From contig NC_080572.1 of assembly GCF_030247185.1 (NCBI RefSeq), forward strand, positions 249,237,070 to 249,301,069: a stretch of 64,000 nt of DNA, read 5' to 3'. Numbering within the stretch: position 1 is the stretch's first letter; every line of letters begins with the position of its first letter. A program made the position numbers and the translations under genes. The notes below the pieces were generated by a model. The model was given only the letters and a program-made list of their open reading frames with translations, was not told the origin of the DNA and did not search any database. Positions 1-15,000 of the stretch are shown here, piece after piece. Origin of the DNA: Malaya genurostris. Taxonomy: Eukaryota; Arthropoda; Insecta; Diptera; Culicidae.

Positions 1-3000
1 GGCCTGCGGCGTTGGTTTCATCGTATCGATCGAGGGAAAAGCCAGCCATAAGGTATTAAGGGGAATTGGTACGCCAAGAGTTTGCCGTGCAATACATTTT
101 ATTTCTTGTTGTTTTCAGATCTTACGGGATGCCCAAACGCTTGCGATCCGTATGAACCACCGCGGAGCTTGTGCCTGTGATAACGATACCGGTGACGGTG
201 CCGGTGTCTGTGTGTCGATTCCGCACGACATGTATGCCAAGGATCTGTAAGTATATTCGATGATACCGGCGAAATATTTAAAATGATTCTTGCGTTGACA
301 TTAAAAAATTAAATTTGATACCTGTAAAATGAAAACGAAAAAATCTCATCTCTAACTGAATCAACCCGTTGTGAATAGGATGAATTTATTTTGTCAACAA
401 TCGTCCACTGTGTCGACCTAACACATACATTCCCATCCATAAAGTGGAAAGTGAAAAACGTGAATCCTGTTCTAGTCAGATTGTAAATATCCGTCACAAC
501 AAATGTGTATTTACAGTACGAACCGAAAAAAAATTTACAATCACGTTTGTGTATTGAACAAACCGCTATTTTTTTGGCCATTAATCACGATGCGAAAGCG
601 TGATCGTCAACACGCGTTCACGTTTGCGGTTTAAAATAGAAAATAATTCAAGCTTCTCTACGATAGATGATTTGTCCATAAAAGCTATTGAGTGATTTGA
701 TCTCTAAGTTCATTAAAAATATGAGCCCAACAGAATTTTCATCCATTATTCAATTTGTTTTGACATAGTTTAACTTCATTACGAACAGTTAAGTCGAAAT
801 CTAACTGAAAATCACTCGAAATTCATATGGTATTTCGTAACAAGAACACTCAGCTTATGTTAATGAGCAATATAAGCTCATCCCGAAAGTGTTAAAATTA
901 GCTGACCATTGTGGTGTGCTGGCAAAAGTAATTGATTTTTTTTTAAATCCTGGCAAAGACGCCGCATATAACATACTGCACGATTTACGGTAAAGAGAAC
1001 TGTTCACGTTGGGTAAAAGTGACGAAAGATAAGGAAATTTTTCCATCAGTTCTCACACCGAACTAACACTATCACACAGGCACACTTCAGTCATTGCTGA
1101 AGTGGGTGCGCGACGCTTGTACTTTATTGATTCACCGACTCAACAAATTGATTTATGAACCTGATTACGATATGAAATCATCATCAGAGTCTGTAAAAGT
1201 AACTCGATATTCATATTTTTGCACTAGAAACATATCAGAATGCATGAAACATGGGTTAAATCAGTTGTAAAAATGAGTAATTTTCGACGTTCGAAAATAT
1301 CGATTTCGAAAGACGTGAATTTACACATCTTTCCCTCTCCGCACAACCGCAAATGTTCTTTATTTTTATCGCATGAACCGTAGCAGCATACGTCTGCTCG
1401 AACGAAGCGCGAAAGTTAACTATGGAATGAAATTGGAAACGATAAATTAATGAAAGAGCGATTTTGAAAAATATTTTCGAGCAGAAAAACTCAAAAATAC
1501 AATCCTTCTATAACTTGTCGTATTGCCTTACCATCCAGGTTATGTAGAGAAACTACAAAGCAACCTTACCGTTAGCTATAAGGGAATATATTAAAAAATA
1601 CATCCACGTCACATGTGCTCTTTTTTACTCAACCTGAAAAAAATTAATTGAATTCCGTTAGGCTGCGTAATATGTTGTATATGTTCTATATTTTCTTGTC
1701 TCTTATGCTGGTCGTAGTGCTATTTCTGACTATGATTTGCACATATTTTTCTCAGAGTTGGCTGAACCAATTTTCACAATGTTCCAGAAATCTAACTTAT
1801 GGAATACATTTATAATCCTAATATCTGAAAGTCATAATTGATTTTTATGACATTCGCAGAACATTTTTCCTGAGCGTATAATCCGCGACTGTAACCGTAT
1901 CCGGATAATTGATGACAAACTAAGGTGCGAAATTTTGGAATCAGATCAACAAATAATGTTAGTTTCCTGGTCTTGACAAAATATGGTCAAACAAACATCC
2001 GGTTTTGAAAAGATTAGTAAATGAGTGTTAGAAATATATACAAATCGCAACACTACAAAGCAAATTTCAAATCTAGTCAATTCATCTTGAGTAATTTAGT
2101 TCAATTTGTCTGTTTTAACGAAATATCTGTCATCAATTTAATCTATTAATTTGTTAATATCCAACAGAAGAAAAGAAAACATTCGAGCTTACAAACTATC
2201 TGAAATTCATTCTACATTTATTCTGTCAATCAAAATAACCTGGAGTTTCAATGAAACACGTTCCAAAGAACGACCTTACTCAAACAAAGCGCCGCACTTG
2301 TACAGTTTATCCGATCGGTTCTGTCTTACTCATCGATCATTTATCGCAAACAGACATGCCGGAACGCGAATAAGCTTCCGTTTCAAGATAATGATAGGAT
2401 ATCATTACATGGGAACAAATAACGTTTGCATTCGTAAAAATGGACAATGGATTGCCGATTTTTCATGGGTTTACCTTCTCCCGCACTGACGAAACTACCC
2501 ATGCAGCAGCAATCATAGTAACCCATGAGTCAGCAGACAAAATTTAACAGCTCTATTAGTCGAACTCTATCCGTGATGGCAAAAACAGTGAAGCAATTCC
2601 GTTTAGAAGTTCCTTGAACGCGCAGAACGGCACCCCGCCGCGTCGAAAACGGACATCTTGCGAAACTTTGTGGACTCTGGATACGCCCGCTCCGGCATCT
2701 ACAACATCTTGGCACTATTAGACAACAATCAGAGCATCGAAAGAAAGCCCGGTTCCGGACGGCAGACGACCCTGAGCGACAAGAAGCTCTAAAGGAAACT
2801 GAAGCGGAAGACCGAGGGAAATGTGGCGGATCGGGGTCATTTCGCCGAATGCCATTTCGCCGAAAGCCATTTCTTCGAAAGGGTCATTTCGACGGATACA
2901 AAAATCGTTATTAGAATTGATTTAAAATAAAGACAAATGAAAGATGATTGCGTTAACGCCCGTTTTGTTGACCTACAATTGTACTTCTTGATTGATTCTT

Positions 3001-6000
3001 GTACTCTTGTATAAAAATTTATTCATAAACCTCAGAAGGGAGTTCCCAAGAAAACTTGTTGACTATTAGCTACTAAGCATCAAGGCAATTGCATAGGTGT
3101 AACTACAAGGCAAATGTATGTGGTACTTTCCGTTTGTTAAATGAAAATCTCTAATGCGGCTACGCCACATCGTTTTGGTTCATGTGCTGCCCGACCTCGC
3201 TACCGCTCGTTAGGACCTAACTGAAACAAAGAAACCTAGCTTTGAGTAGACCGAGTAAACAAGGCTGTATGAGTTTGTATGCAAGAGGCCGCCGCTTCCG
3301 ACGGCGGGTCGGCGGCCGACTCAGCTGGCGTCGGCTCGGCGGCTTTGTGCCGCCGAGCCATCTTGGCTTCGGTTAATTGGCTGCGCCACATTAGTTATAC
3401 AGAAGACATAACATACAGGAGACATGACCCTTTCGGCGAAATTACTCTTTCGGTGAAATGACCCTTTCTGCGAAACGACCTTCGGCGAAATGACCCGCTC
3501 CCAAATGTGGCTACATCGCGGGTATCTCACCCTGGATACCAACGACTTACAGAGCACTTCGAATTTTACTTTCCCTACGAAGGAAGTGAGCTTCGAGGTG
3601 AAGTTAATTTTACACACCAAGTACCTCAAGGAGATGCTGCTGTTGGTGACAATCAGCGAGAAGGGTCAAAGCCGCTGTTCTTTCACCCCGGATTGGCCGT
3701 GAATGAGGAAATTTATAGTACGAAATGCCTGCCGGAAGTTCATCTAGAAATACCATAAGCGCGAAAATACGGTGTTCTGGTCGGATCTGGTGTCGGCCCA
3801 CTATTCGAACCAATCGTTGGAGGAGATGGAGTGGATAAATATCGATGTGGTACCCAAGTCGTCCTATCGAGAAGTTCTGGACCACCATGAAACGTAAGAT
3901 CTACTCCAACAATTTTGTCACGAAAAACGAAGAAATAACTAATAAACATGCCTGTTCGCATGGTTAGGTCCGCCATGACGAATGTTCCGGTTAACTGCCC
4001 GCTCGTGAGGGCGTTGAATTTTTTGATGTGGAACACATCTTTGATTTCCTTTGACACTTACAGATCAGTCAATTTTGTATCAATTTTTAATATTATTTCA
4101 CATTTTGATTGAAAATATTTTATAGTTTCAATTTGAATTTATCAAGCCACGTATTTTCCATTATATACGATTAAAATTTTGATTAATAGCAGGCAGCGTT
4201 TTATTTTGTCTGCTAAAAATCTAAGACACTATGCTGGCTTACTGGATTTCCCTAACGGAGACGATGGTTTTGAAGGAGTAAGCGATTTATCAGCTGGAAA
4301 GCATAGCTCTGATTGGTCAGTCAATGCAAAAGCGAAACTGTGGAAGATGGCAGCTACAAAACGTTTTGAAGCTTTCACCCTTATTCTGAATAACGACGTA
4401 TCGTTTTTTCGATCATATTTCATTCGTATTGCTAATAACGCTAGCAAAAACCAATACGTCGTTATTCAGAATAAGGGCGTTTAACTGGTTTTCTTTGATC
4501 TCAAGTGTCATACGAGTTTGAATGAAATCATATGTTATTTTGTTTTCGTCTGAGAAATCGGCAACTACCTTATAGTAAATTTTGAGTGTTAAAAATTAAT
4601 TTTAAATTAAATTTATATAAGATTATTTAGAATTAGAATAAGATTAACTCGATTAATAATGAGAAAAACTTTATCGTTTCATCAGAAATCGCAGAATGGT
4701 AGTACCATAGAGTGACCATAAATATCTATGTTACACATTCACAAAAGAAACTTAATGCTATAAAACTAACTGCATGCAGGCAAAATTTGAACACAAGCTT
4801 GCCGAAAAGAATCTTAAAGGACTATTCACACATATCCGGTTCGGTTCAGTGCCGCCACGACACCGTGCACGGATACTGATATTATTTCATTTGTTTTCTA
4901 TGCGCGCATTTACACCTATCCGGCACCGTGCCGTTTCAGTGCAGCTCGCCGTCAGTGTAGCGTTCGTCCGGCAAACTCAAATTCGACGTCATCAGAGCTA
5001 ATAAAAGTCATTTTCATTGACTAAAAATCGACGAAGATGTCAAGAAATTACTGTCACTCTCAGATTCGCTTGCAAATTATGAGAACGAAATCCATGTACA
5101 GTCAAGCGGGACAGTAGTTTCAAAATTGTGTTTTTTCTTTCATTTGCTCTTTCAGTCATTTGCAGTTTTCAGTGAAAATCCCATAGTATGCAGTGTCGAT
5201 ATTCAACCGAAGCTGTGAGAATTGAAAATGACAGAAAAAGGTTTCACAATAACTTTTACCAGTTGGTGCTCGAATTTGTAGTAGTTTTGGTTTCCAAAGA
5301 GGTTCTGGGATGTAACTACTTCGATTTGCCATATTTTAGTCACTTTTTATAGCCAAGCGTCACAGATTTTCAATACATCGATGAAAGAATGAGAATTGAA
5401 ATTTTGCTGATGCTCCCTGAAGACGTTAGTTTGGTTTCGTCATAGAGGAAAGAGTGATGTTGGCAATTATACTCGCTCATTTTTTCGATGAGAAACGAAA
5501 ATGCTTCGTCTCTCTTCGTTTTTTCTGTTGTCGGTCATTTACGAATGAAACAGTAAAACATTGAAAATGAGACTGTTGGAATGGTTTCTTTCATTGAGAA
5601 TGCGTGACAATTTTAAGCTCTGGTCGTTACCGATATTTTTTTAATTTCCCTGAAGTCTTTATATCACTGTATTTCCTGTGCCGGAACGGAAACGGAACGG
5701 AAGGGTTCAGACAGAAAAAGAACACTGACAGCGCACTGAAGGCACTTTTACTGAACCGTCACGGAACTGAAATGTGTGAATAGTCCTTAAACATCAAAAT
5801 CCGTTACACTAGTAAGCACGTAGATGTAAGGGCATATATTTGGGCTATTGATATAATTTCGTCGGATACAAGACAAATACAAATCCAGGCAAACAGAGTG
5901 TATGTTCTGGGTTCGTGTGTTCGATATTGGTTCCTAATATAGATCAATCTAAGGAGACTCTCGTGCAATTGTTCATTCAAAAGTATTCCGATTGTCTATT

Positions 6001-9000
6001 TGATTGAAAATATCGATTATTAGAAATTTTGGTCGCCTTGTTCCAGATCAATAACTGATCGTTGTAGTTTTTGTAAGTAATCTTAAATAATTACCTTCCA
6101 TGGAAAATTTATCAGAAACTATTATCAGTCTTAGCTTTCTTTTATCATCATCCGAGAATTTGACTTTGTAATTCTTGGAAGGTATTTAGTTCATTTACCT
6201 TCCAAGAGCTGACAGAAAAAAACGATGATTAGATAAGGAGATTATTTGTGTTCGTGAAAAGTTTAAATTTCAGAGTAGAGTTGATAGGCTAGCCAATTCG
6301 TTTTACCCGGATCCAGAAGTACCGGAATTAGTGTTCTAAGAATCTTGAGTCAAAACAATACAGATTGCCGTTAAATTTCATTCACAAATTTGCTTCCTAA
6401 AATCTTACAATTTCATTTCTGGAACCACACTTGAATAGCAGGTCATTACTACATAGAATGAGAAGTCCCAGGCCTAACAAAGAAAAAGTCGATTTTTTAC
6501 CGTGAAAACTTTCTTATTCTTCAATATAATCTCCATCTAAAGCGATATACTTGGCCCAGCGGTCCTCCAACATTTTGATACCCTTTAAAAAAAAAGATTT
6601 GCAAAGGTCTTCAAAACAGGCTTCCGTTTCCGCAATGACCTCAGTATTCGACAAAAATTTCTTTCTCTGGAGAAGCCTTTTCAGGTTTGGAAATAGATAA
6701 TAATCCCTGGGGGTCTGGTCTGGAGAATACGGGGGATGGTGGACAAATCCGTACCGCAAATCATTCAATTTCACCGTTGCTTTTATGCATTAATGCGCCG
6801 TCTTTTTCCATAGCTTGATGAAAACTAGAACTTGTCTGACACGATCAGATAAACTTTGATCTAAATCAGTTGAGGAAATTGTAGAATGGGAGTATTGCGT
6901 AACGCGATTTAAGATTAGGATGGAGTGCTTCCAAAAACTGATCCTGTATTGCGAAATCTGTCAAAATTTCATTTGTCCAAAGGATACAGACAAAGAAATG
7001 ACACGAAATGGACTAAGAACTTTGAGAAAGGAAAAGACGGTTTATAATAACAGTTTGTTATTATGGCTGGCAATCCGGCTTGCGTTATTATGGATGATGA
7101 GGAATACGTGAAAAATGAAATATCAGGCGCTTTTGGGTGACCAATTCCAGCGATGTGATGCCGGCAAGTCCATTTTTACGAGAGAATTCGTTAGAAAAAG
7201 CAATGATCTGGCAAGCAATTTGTTAATGTGGAGCGCTTTCAAATGCATTAGTAACAACAAATTACTCAACTCAACATTTCATGAGAATTTTGGAATGTTA
7301 GGTGTACATAATGTAGAATTTGATGAAGCAATTCAAAAAAATTTTCTTTAACCAAAACAGATAAACCATTTTTAAAAACCAGAGACTTGTCGAATATTGA
7401 TTTAAAACCCAAAGCTCAATGTTCCAATTTGAAAGGAAGTTGTTCAATATACAACTTTCGATGAGGACAAAAAATCATTGTGCAACATTTCCCCGGAAAT
7501 TGCTTCACGCCACCGGATCAATCCACCAACAAATGTTCAATCGATAGCCACAACAAAAATATCAAATTATAATTCAATCACATTTGTAACCCAACACCAT
7601 TAGGCGTCACGGATCATCGTTCGTTGGGGATGAATGAGGAAGCGAAAAACGTGCTGCTTATTGTTGGTTGGTCGGCAAGCCTAAACATTCGGAAATGAAA
7701 AAAAAAAACGTCTCTAAGAATGGCTGGAGTCTATCAATGACACGATTTACGATTATGCTTGGGTTCCCAAAATATGCTTATCATGTAACAATGTTGTTTA
7801 GTTTTTTTTTTTTTCAATCATATAATTTATTAAGGCACACTGCTTAAGCTCTAAGATGCCAAGGGCTTTTTCTAATTTTAATTAACAAATAACTTAAAAC
7901 TAGGATAGTATATTAAGATAATGTAATGACTTTGGCAGATCCCGCCTTCAGCTGGCAATCGGCACCGGCCGGCGTACTGAATGTAACACGTTGGTAAGTA
8001 TCTTGGTATTAGCCGCTTTTTTCTGTCCGTGTGGGTTCGCGGGGGACACCCCCAGGCTACGAATACCAGGCGGGTGGCCCATATTCATCTCATAGACTAC
8101 AGCGGCCGTCCGTGGGCAATGATGATGATGTTACGGAGGAAAATGAAAAAAAAATATACAGAGAAGTAAATATTACGGAGAACAGAGTAAAAAGGGGATA
8201 TGGGAACAAAATGATTAAGAACGACAAAGATCTAATTAGTTGACATCGAGATGGTGAAAAAACGTGGGAGGGGGAAGCAGAAAATTTAGTGACAGCAGAA
8301 AGATCTTGTTAGTTCCAATGAAGATGGTGGACAGACGAGGGATGGGGAGATTCGGGCGGATGTTAGTGTCGAACCTGTGGGTGGAGTTTCTTCTTCGCAT
8401 CAGTCGAGGAACAGGGGTAACTAACGCAGATTACACTTGTATATTAATGTGTTTAAGGAATTTATATATGAGTAACATATATGATATATCCCGACTCGCC
8501 AACACATCTCGAACCGGAACATCAGGTGGTCTACCTCGGGCCCTGAGGGAGTCCTTTAAAACAGACCTGGCGTCACAATACCCCACACATGACCATACGA
8601 CATGCTCGATGTCCTGATAACCGTTGCCACAGGTGCAGAGACCGCTCTCCATGACCCCAATACGCCGAAGATGTGCGTTGAATGTGTAGTGATTAGACAT
8701 GAGCCGAGACATAACACGAATGAAATCGCGACTCACGTTCATCCTCCTGAACCAAGGTTTCGTCGATACCCTAGGGATAATGGAATGTAGCCATCGTCCC
8801 TTTTCGTCATTACTCCATGAAGTTTGCCAACTTTCAAGTGCTCTTCGACGAGAAATACTGAAAAATTCATTGAAGCAGATTGGTCTTTCATAAATATCAC
8901 CTTCTAATGCGCCCACTTTAGCCAATGAGTCTGCCTTTTCATTTCCCGGAATGGAACAATGTGAAGGGACCCAGACTAACGATATTGAATAAGACCGTTC

Positions 9001-12000
9001 AGATAAAGTTTGCAAGTGTTCCCGTATTTTCCCCAGGAAATATGGGGGATACTTTCCTGGCTTCATTGCCCGGAGAGCTTCTATTGAGCTTAGACTGTCC
9101 GTGACAATGAAGTAATGGTCTTTGGGCAACGTTTCAATGATCTCGAGGGTGTACTGAATAGCAGCTAATTCTGCGACGTAAACTGAAGCCGGATCACTGA
9201 GTTTGTACGAAGCGGTGATGTTCTGATTGAAGATGCCGAAGCCTGTGGACTCGTTGATGTTTGATCCGTCAGTGTAAAACATCTTTTCACAGTTGACTGT
9301 TCTAAATTTATTATAAAAAATATTTGGGGCCACTTGAGGGCGCACGTGATCCGGAATTCCACGAATCTCTTCTCTCATGGATGTGTAGAATATCCAACAG
9401 TAGAATCAGAAGTATCCAACAAATGAGCACGGTTGGAAACAAACGAAGAAGGATTAATATTCTGAGCCAGGTAATCAAAATACAAGGACATAAAACGGGT
9501 TTGAGAATTGAGCTCGACAAGCCTTTCGAAGTTTTCAATCACCATCGGATTCAGGATGTCGCATCGGATTAGCAATCGATATGAGAGATCCCAGAATCGA
9601 TTTTTCAACGGTAAGACGCCCGCAAGCACTTCGAGACTCATCGTATGAGTCGACTGCATGCAGCCTAAGGCAATACGCAAACAACGATACTGAACTCTTT
9701 CCAGTTTAATGAAATGGGTGTTCGCCGCGGATCGGAAGCAGAAGCATCCGTATTCCATTACGGACAATATCGTTGTTTGGTACAGCCTGATCAGGTCTCC
9801 TGGGTGGGCACCCCACCATGATCCGGTTATTGTACGAAGAAAGTTAATTCTCTGTTGGCATTTTTGTTTCAGATACCTAATATGACATCCCCAGGTGCCT
9901 TTGGAGTCGAACCAGACCCCGAGATATTTGAATGTGAAGACCTGAGCTATGGTTTCACCCCTTAGTTGAAGCTGTAGTTGTGCTGGTTCTCGCTTCCTTG
10001 AAAATACAACCAGCTCAGTTTTCTCCGTAGAGAAGTCGATACCAAGTTGAAGAGCCCACGTGGACAAGTTGTGGAGTGTATCTTGTAATGGTCCTTGCAG
10101 ATCGGCAGTTTTGGATCCTATAATGGACACAACGCTGTCGTCGGCAAGTTGTCTTAGCGTGCAAGATGTGTTGATATATTCATCGATATCTTTTACGTAA
10201 AAATTGTATAAAAGGGGGCTTAAGCATGAGCCCTGAGGAAGACCCATGTAGCTAAATCTTATTGTCGACAAATCACCATGTGCGAAATACATGTGTTTCT
10301 CGGACAATAGATTATATAAAAAGGTGTTCAAAACCGGCAAAAGACCATGCTGGTGCAGCTTCTTAGATAGGATATTTATAGAAACTGAATCAAAAGCCCC
10401 CTTGATGTCTAGAAATACTGATGCCATTTGTTCTTTACGAGCAAATGCCATTTGAATTTCTGTTGAGAGCAACGCAAGACAATCGTTCGTTCCTTTACCC
10501 CTGCGGAAACCAAATTGTGTATCTGAAAGAAAGCCATTAGTTTCGACCCAATTGTCTAGACGGAAGAGAATCATTTTTTCGAACAACTTCCGGATACAGG
10601 AAAGCATAGCAATCGGCCGATACGAATTGTGATCGGAGGCTGGTTTCCCAGGTTTTTGAATGGCGATAACTCTCACTTGTCTCCAGTCGTGTGGGACAAT
10701 ATTACCCTCGAGGAACTTGTTGAATAAATTCAGCAAGCGTCTTTTGGCGGTGTCAGGCAGATTCTTCAACAAGTTGAATTTGATTCTGTCTAACCACGGG
10801 GCCTTATTGTTACATGACAAGAGCGCAAGTGAGAACTCTACCATCGAAAACGGTGTTTCGTTTGTATTTGATGTCGCGGCGCGGGAGATCTTCTGTTCCG
10901 GAACAGAGTCTGGACATACTTTTTTAGCGAAATCGAATATCCAACGGTTGGAATATTCGTCGCTTTCGTTCGTGGTGTTTTGGTTTCGCATTCGTCGGGC
11001 TGTGTTCCAAAGAGTGCTCATCGATGTTTCTTTTGTTAATCCGTCAACAAACCGTCGCCAGTAACCTAGTTTCTTTGCTTTAACTAAGTTCTTCATTTGC
11101 TTATCTAGCGCTGCGTAATTTCTATAATTATCAGGTGTTCCATATTTTCTGAACTTTTTGAATGCTAAAGATCTTTCCGCGTTCAGTGATGAGCACTCTT
11201 TGTCCCACCACGGATTGGGAGGAAGGATGTTAGTTTTCGCGCCGGGTACACGTTTCGTCTGAGCTTGAATCGCGGAGTCGAGAATCAAGCCAGCCAAAAG
11301 CGTGTACTCTTCCTCCGGAGGAAGTTCTTGTGTTGTTTCCAGTTTCTCAGATATCGCATTTGCGTAATATTTCCAATCAATATTTCGTGTGAGGTCATAC
11401 GAAACATTGATTGTCTCCGATGGTCTTAATCCGTTGGCGATTGAAATTACGATAGGTAGATGATCGCTACCGTGAGGATCGGGGATTACCTTCCACTTGC
11501 AATCCAACCGTAGCGATGTTGAGCAAAGGGATAAATCCAGCGCACTTGGTCTTGCTGGTGGTGCAGGAATCCGTGTCATTTCTCCCGTATTCAATATTGT
11601 CATATTGAAGTTGTCACAAATATCATGGATCATAGCTGATCTGTTATCGTCATGAAGACAACCCCATCCCGTACCGTGTGAGTTAAAGTCTCCTAAAACC
11701 AACGTTGGTGCGGGAAGGAGTTCTATGATATCACTGAGCCGCTGATGCCCAACCGAGGCTCTAGGGGGAATGTAGATGGAAGCAATACAAAGGTCCTTAC
11801 CTTTGATTGTAACATGACATGCGACAACTTCAATACCTGGTATCGAGAGGAGGTTAATTCGATAAAAGGAATAGCACTTTTTGATTCCCAAAAGTACTCC
11901 TCCATAGGGGGTTTCTCGATCCAAACGAATAATATTAAAATTGTGGAAGTTGAGAGATATTTCAGAAGTTAACCAAGTTTCGCACAATGCAAATGCATCG

Positions 12001-15000
12001 CAATTCGTGGTATATAATAGATGTTTGAAGGAATCAATTTTTGGGATGATACTTCTGCAATTCCATTGTAAAACAGTGATCAAATCCTTGACCTCATTGG
12101 ATAAATTAGCCATCGAAGGATACAATCGCTGAAAGAAGGGGCCATTTTACAGTCAACTGTTTCAAAAACGTCTCAGCTACGGGTACAAAGGTCATCAAAA
12201 TACCTTTCAAGGGGTCAGAGATATTGAAAGTTTTAAAAATCCAGTCCACTATATCAGAGAATTTAATAAATCCAGCATTTGGTTGATTCTTTGACTGGTC
12301 TTTAGGGGCAATTGAGTTTTTGTTTGTCTTAGGAAGTGTTGGAAACTCCTTATCAGATCTCAGTTTTTCTAGATCAGGAGCTATTCTTTGCTTCGGTGTT
12401 TTACTAACACTACCATTAGCTGTTACTTTTGGAGGCCCCTCAAGGGCCACCTTCGAACCCTTACTAGGTAGCTTATGAGAGGAAATATTTCTCCTTTTCC
12501 TGTTGCTACGAGGGATGGCCGAAGATGTACCTTCGAGAGGGTCGTCTGAATCGCACTCGTCTGTTGACAAGCAAGCATAGGGATTTGCAGATGGGCTTGG
12601 TGGTGTAGCACTCTTTAGCATTTCTGCAAATGTGCGCTTGGAGCGTTCCCTCAAAGAGTGCTTTAGCTTATCTCCACGCAATTTGTAGGTGGGACATGCT
12701 GAGAGATCATGCGGACCCTCACTGCAGTAGAGACACTTTTCAATGTCTCTTCCGCAAGAGCCATCCGCATGACGCTCTCCACACTTCGAACAACGGGGCC
12801 GATTCGCACAATGGGAGGCTGTGTGTCCTAATTGCTGGCAATTAGTACAGTTCATAACCCGCGGCACGAAGAGACGTACGGGTAGACGAACCCTGTCCAG
12901 AAGGACATAATTTGGCAAAGCCGAACCAGCGAAGGTCACACGATACGAGTTCGATTGAGGATAAGATTTTGACCCATCCTCGGCGATCGATACTGAATGC
13001 AAGCGTTTGCAATCCAGTATCTTCAGATTCTTGAGTAAGGGGTTTTTGAAACCGCCAACCCCGTGCTCAAGAATATCTGCGCAAGTCAAACCTGCATCTG
13101 TGACCACGCCGTCTATTTCGACTTCGCGGGCTGGTACATATACGCGATAATCCCGCGTAAAGAGCTCATTTCGAACGATCTCATTAGCCTGCTTTAAGCT
13201 GGTCAACGAGACCCTGAGTTTGTCGGAGCGCATTTTTACTATTTGTGTGATAGTCGGGTAATGTGACGTCAGGTTCTTATTTAATGTCAATAAATTCAAT
13301 GCTTTATCTTTAGATTTGGTCCGGAAGTACACCACATATGGACCGGTCGATAGCGAGGGTTCATCGGAATATTCCTTAATCCGGGGGGTTTTATTACTGT
13401 CAACAACAGGCGGATTAGGATCTGTCTTCATTTCTTCGTCTGGAGGGGGAGGACTCATTGTGCTTACTGTAGCACGAGGTTATATTTAGGCAAGTGGTAA
13501 ATTATAAGAGGGATGCAACAATAAACTGTAATAAGTAATAAGAATAAAGAAAAAGGCAATACTTAGCTTGTTGTACAAATGCAAGGAACGGTCGCCAAGA
13601 CCTGCTCTTGGTCGATTGCCACTTCAATTGATGCCAAAAAACCTCTACGAGGAAAAGCACAAAGCACCAGCTAACGGTTCGGTGCGAAGGTGTTCGATCA
13701 CAATCGACACAGGGAACAATGGCCGCTTGTTTATAATCCGCACACTTGGCCTTGATCGGCGGAACAATAACCGGCTAACGGTACCGTTTCGATCGACCGC
13801 TCACAATAAGGCACTGTTCTATTATATAACGCGAAAAAAAACCTCTCAGAGGAAAAAGCACTATTGTCTATCACGCAATATCGTCCGACCACTTTATCAC
13901 ACACACAACTGGTTTTCAATGCTTTCGCAGTAAATCCAAATCACGTCTGTTCGCTCGGAAGGTTGAAACGGCAATGAATGGATGTTGTTTAGTTGTTGAT
14001 CTTAAGATTAAAATATTTGTAGGCGGATGGGTTGCGATAAATTCAGTTTCGTATATTTTTCCAATAACAACTACTAGTTTGTTCACTTAATCAGATAGTA
14101 CGTTTGCATAACAAAGTTAATTGATTAAATTTTTTTTCAACAAGGGGAAATGACAAGTTTTTTCAATAGTAGATTTTGAGAAACCATAATCATTTAGTAC
14201 CATGAAAAAAACGTTTTTTCTGATATTTTTCCATCCACGAAAATCTATGACTAAACAACCCACACCGAAACCAGTCGATTAACATTGAATGTTCACGTTC
14301 GAACATCGTGCTACTTTCAGTTATCACGGATGAACCATGAGTAGGGCCACAAATTAGATTGGCATTCGCAACCGGATTTTTCCGACTGTAAAGTCAAAAG
14401 TGCAAAAGATTACGGCTAATTTGGCATATCGCGACACTTCAAAACAAAACCGTAGACGGGCATCATTCATGAGAATTTCGCACCCCGGTGCGGGCAAGAG
14501 ATAAGAAAATACTACGTAGGTCGTCGCTATTTTGGTTCATCTGTGTGTATCCTGATAGGTCGCGTCGTAGGCAATTATCGCCGAGCATGAATAAAGACGC
14601 AGACTGATTCGTGTAAATTTTTTGCTGTTATCAGATAACGAATATCAGGTACATGGGTAGCGGTGACTATGCCGATTTGGTTCGTTTGTTGTAGGTCAGA
14701 GTGTTATTATTTTTTCACTGCACAGTTGACTGCTTTTGATCATATCGTGTCAATCTAATTACTGATAAGCAAAATTCCCGTAATTTCACTGGTGATAACC
14801 TTAAAGACAGCATATGTAACAAAAATTCAACGCTATTCAGAAGGGAAAAAATATCGTTTCACTTCGGGAATCATCGCTGAAAATAATTTCTATTTTTTTT
14901 ATTCTTTCCCAATTTCAGTGCATCTCGTGGCATCCAGTTACCCGAATTGGGTCGTTATGCAACCGGTATCTTTTATCTTGACAAACATTCTCACCTGGAA

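Larger units (their letters stand above)
7802..13981 (-). mobile_element. Full-length I-clade LINE in the GOGAT intron, antisense (6180 bp)
   Basis: Both ends can be fixed. A perfect 11-bp target duplication ATGTTGTTTAG lies at 7791-7801 and 13982-13992. Read on the minus strand, the element starts CATTCATTGCCG at 13981 and ends in a 14-A tail (T run 7802-7815). It carries a 5' UTR of about 520 bp, ORF1 (Gag-like), ORF2 (endonuclease, reverse transcriptase, RNase H) and a 3' UTR of about 600 bp. RNase H after the RT and the three-knuckle ORF1 point to the I clade. It is antisense to the host gene. The only obvious lesion is a one-base frameshift before RNase H. Confidence 0.9.

Noticed and set aside
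3279..3461. Alanine-rich frame in the GC-rich core of the MITE
   Set aside because: Short and compositional, with no start context or homology; it sits inside a non-autonomous transposon.
7115..7351. A 78-codon stand-alone gene
   Set aside because: It reads as part of a frameshifted Tc1/mariner transposase rather than an independent protein.
8264..8790. Plus-strand open frames over the LINE 3' part
   Set aside because: They are antisense shadows of the minus-strand RNase H frame and 3' UTR.
10660..11064. 134-codon plus-strand frame within LINE ORF2
   Set aside because: Antisense shadow of the reverse transcriptase/linker coding sequence.
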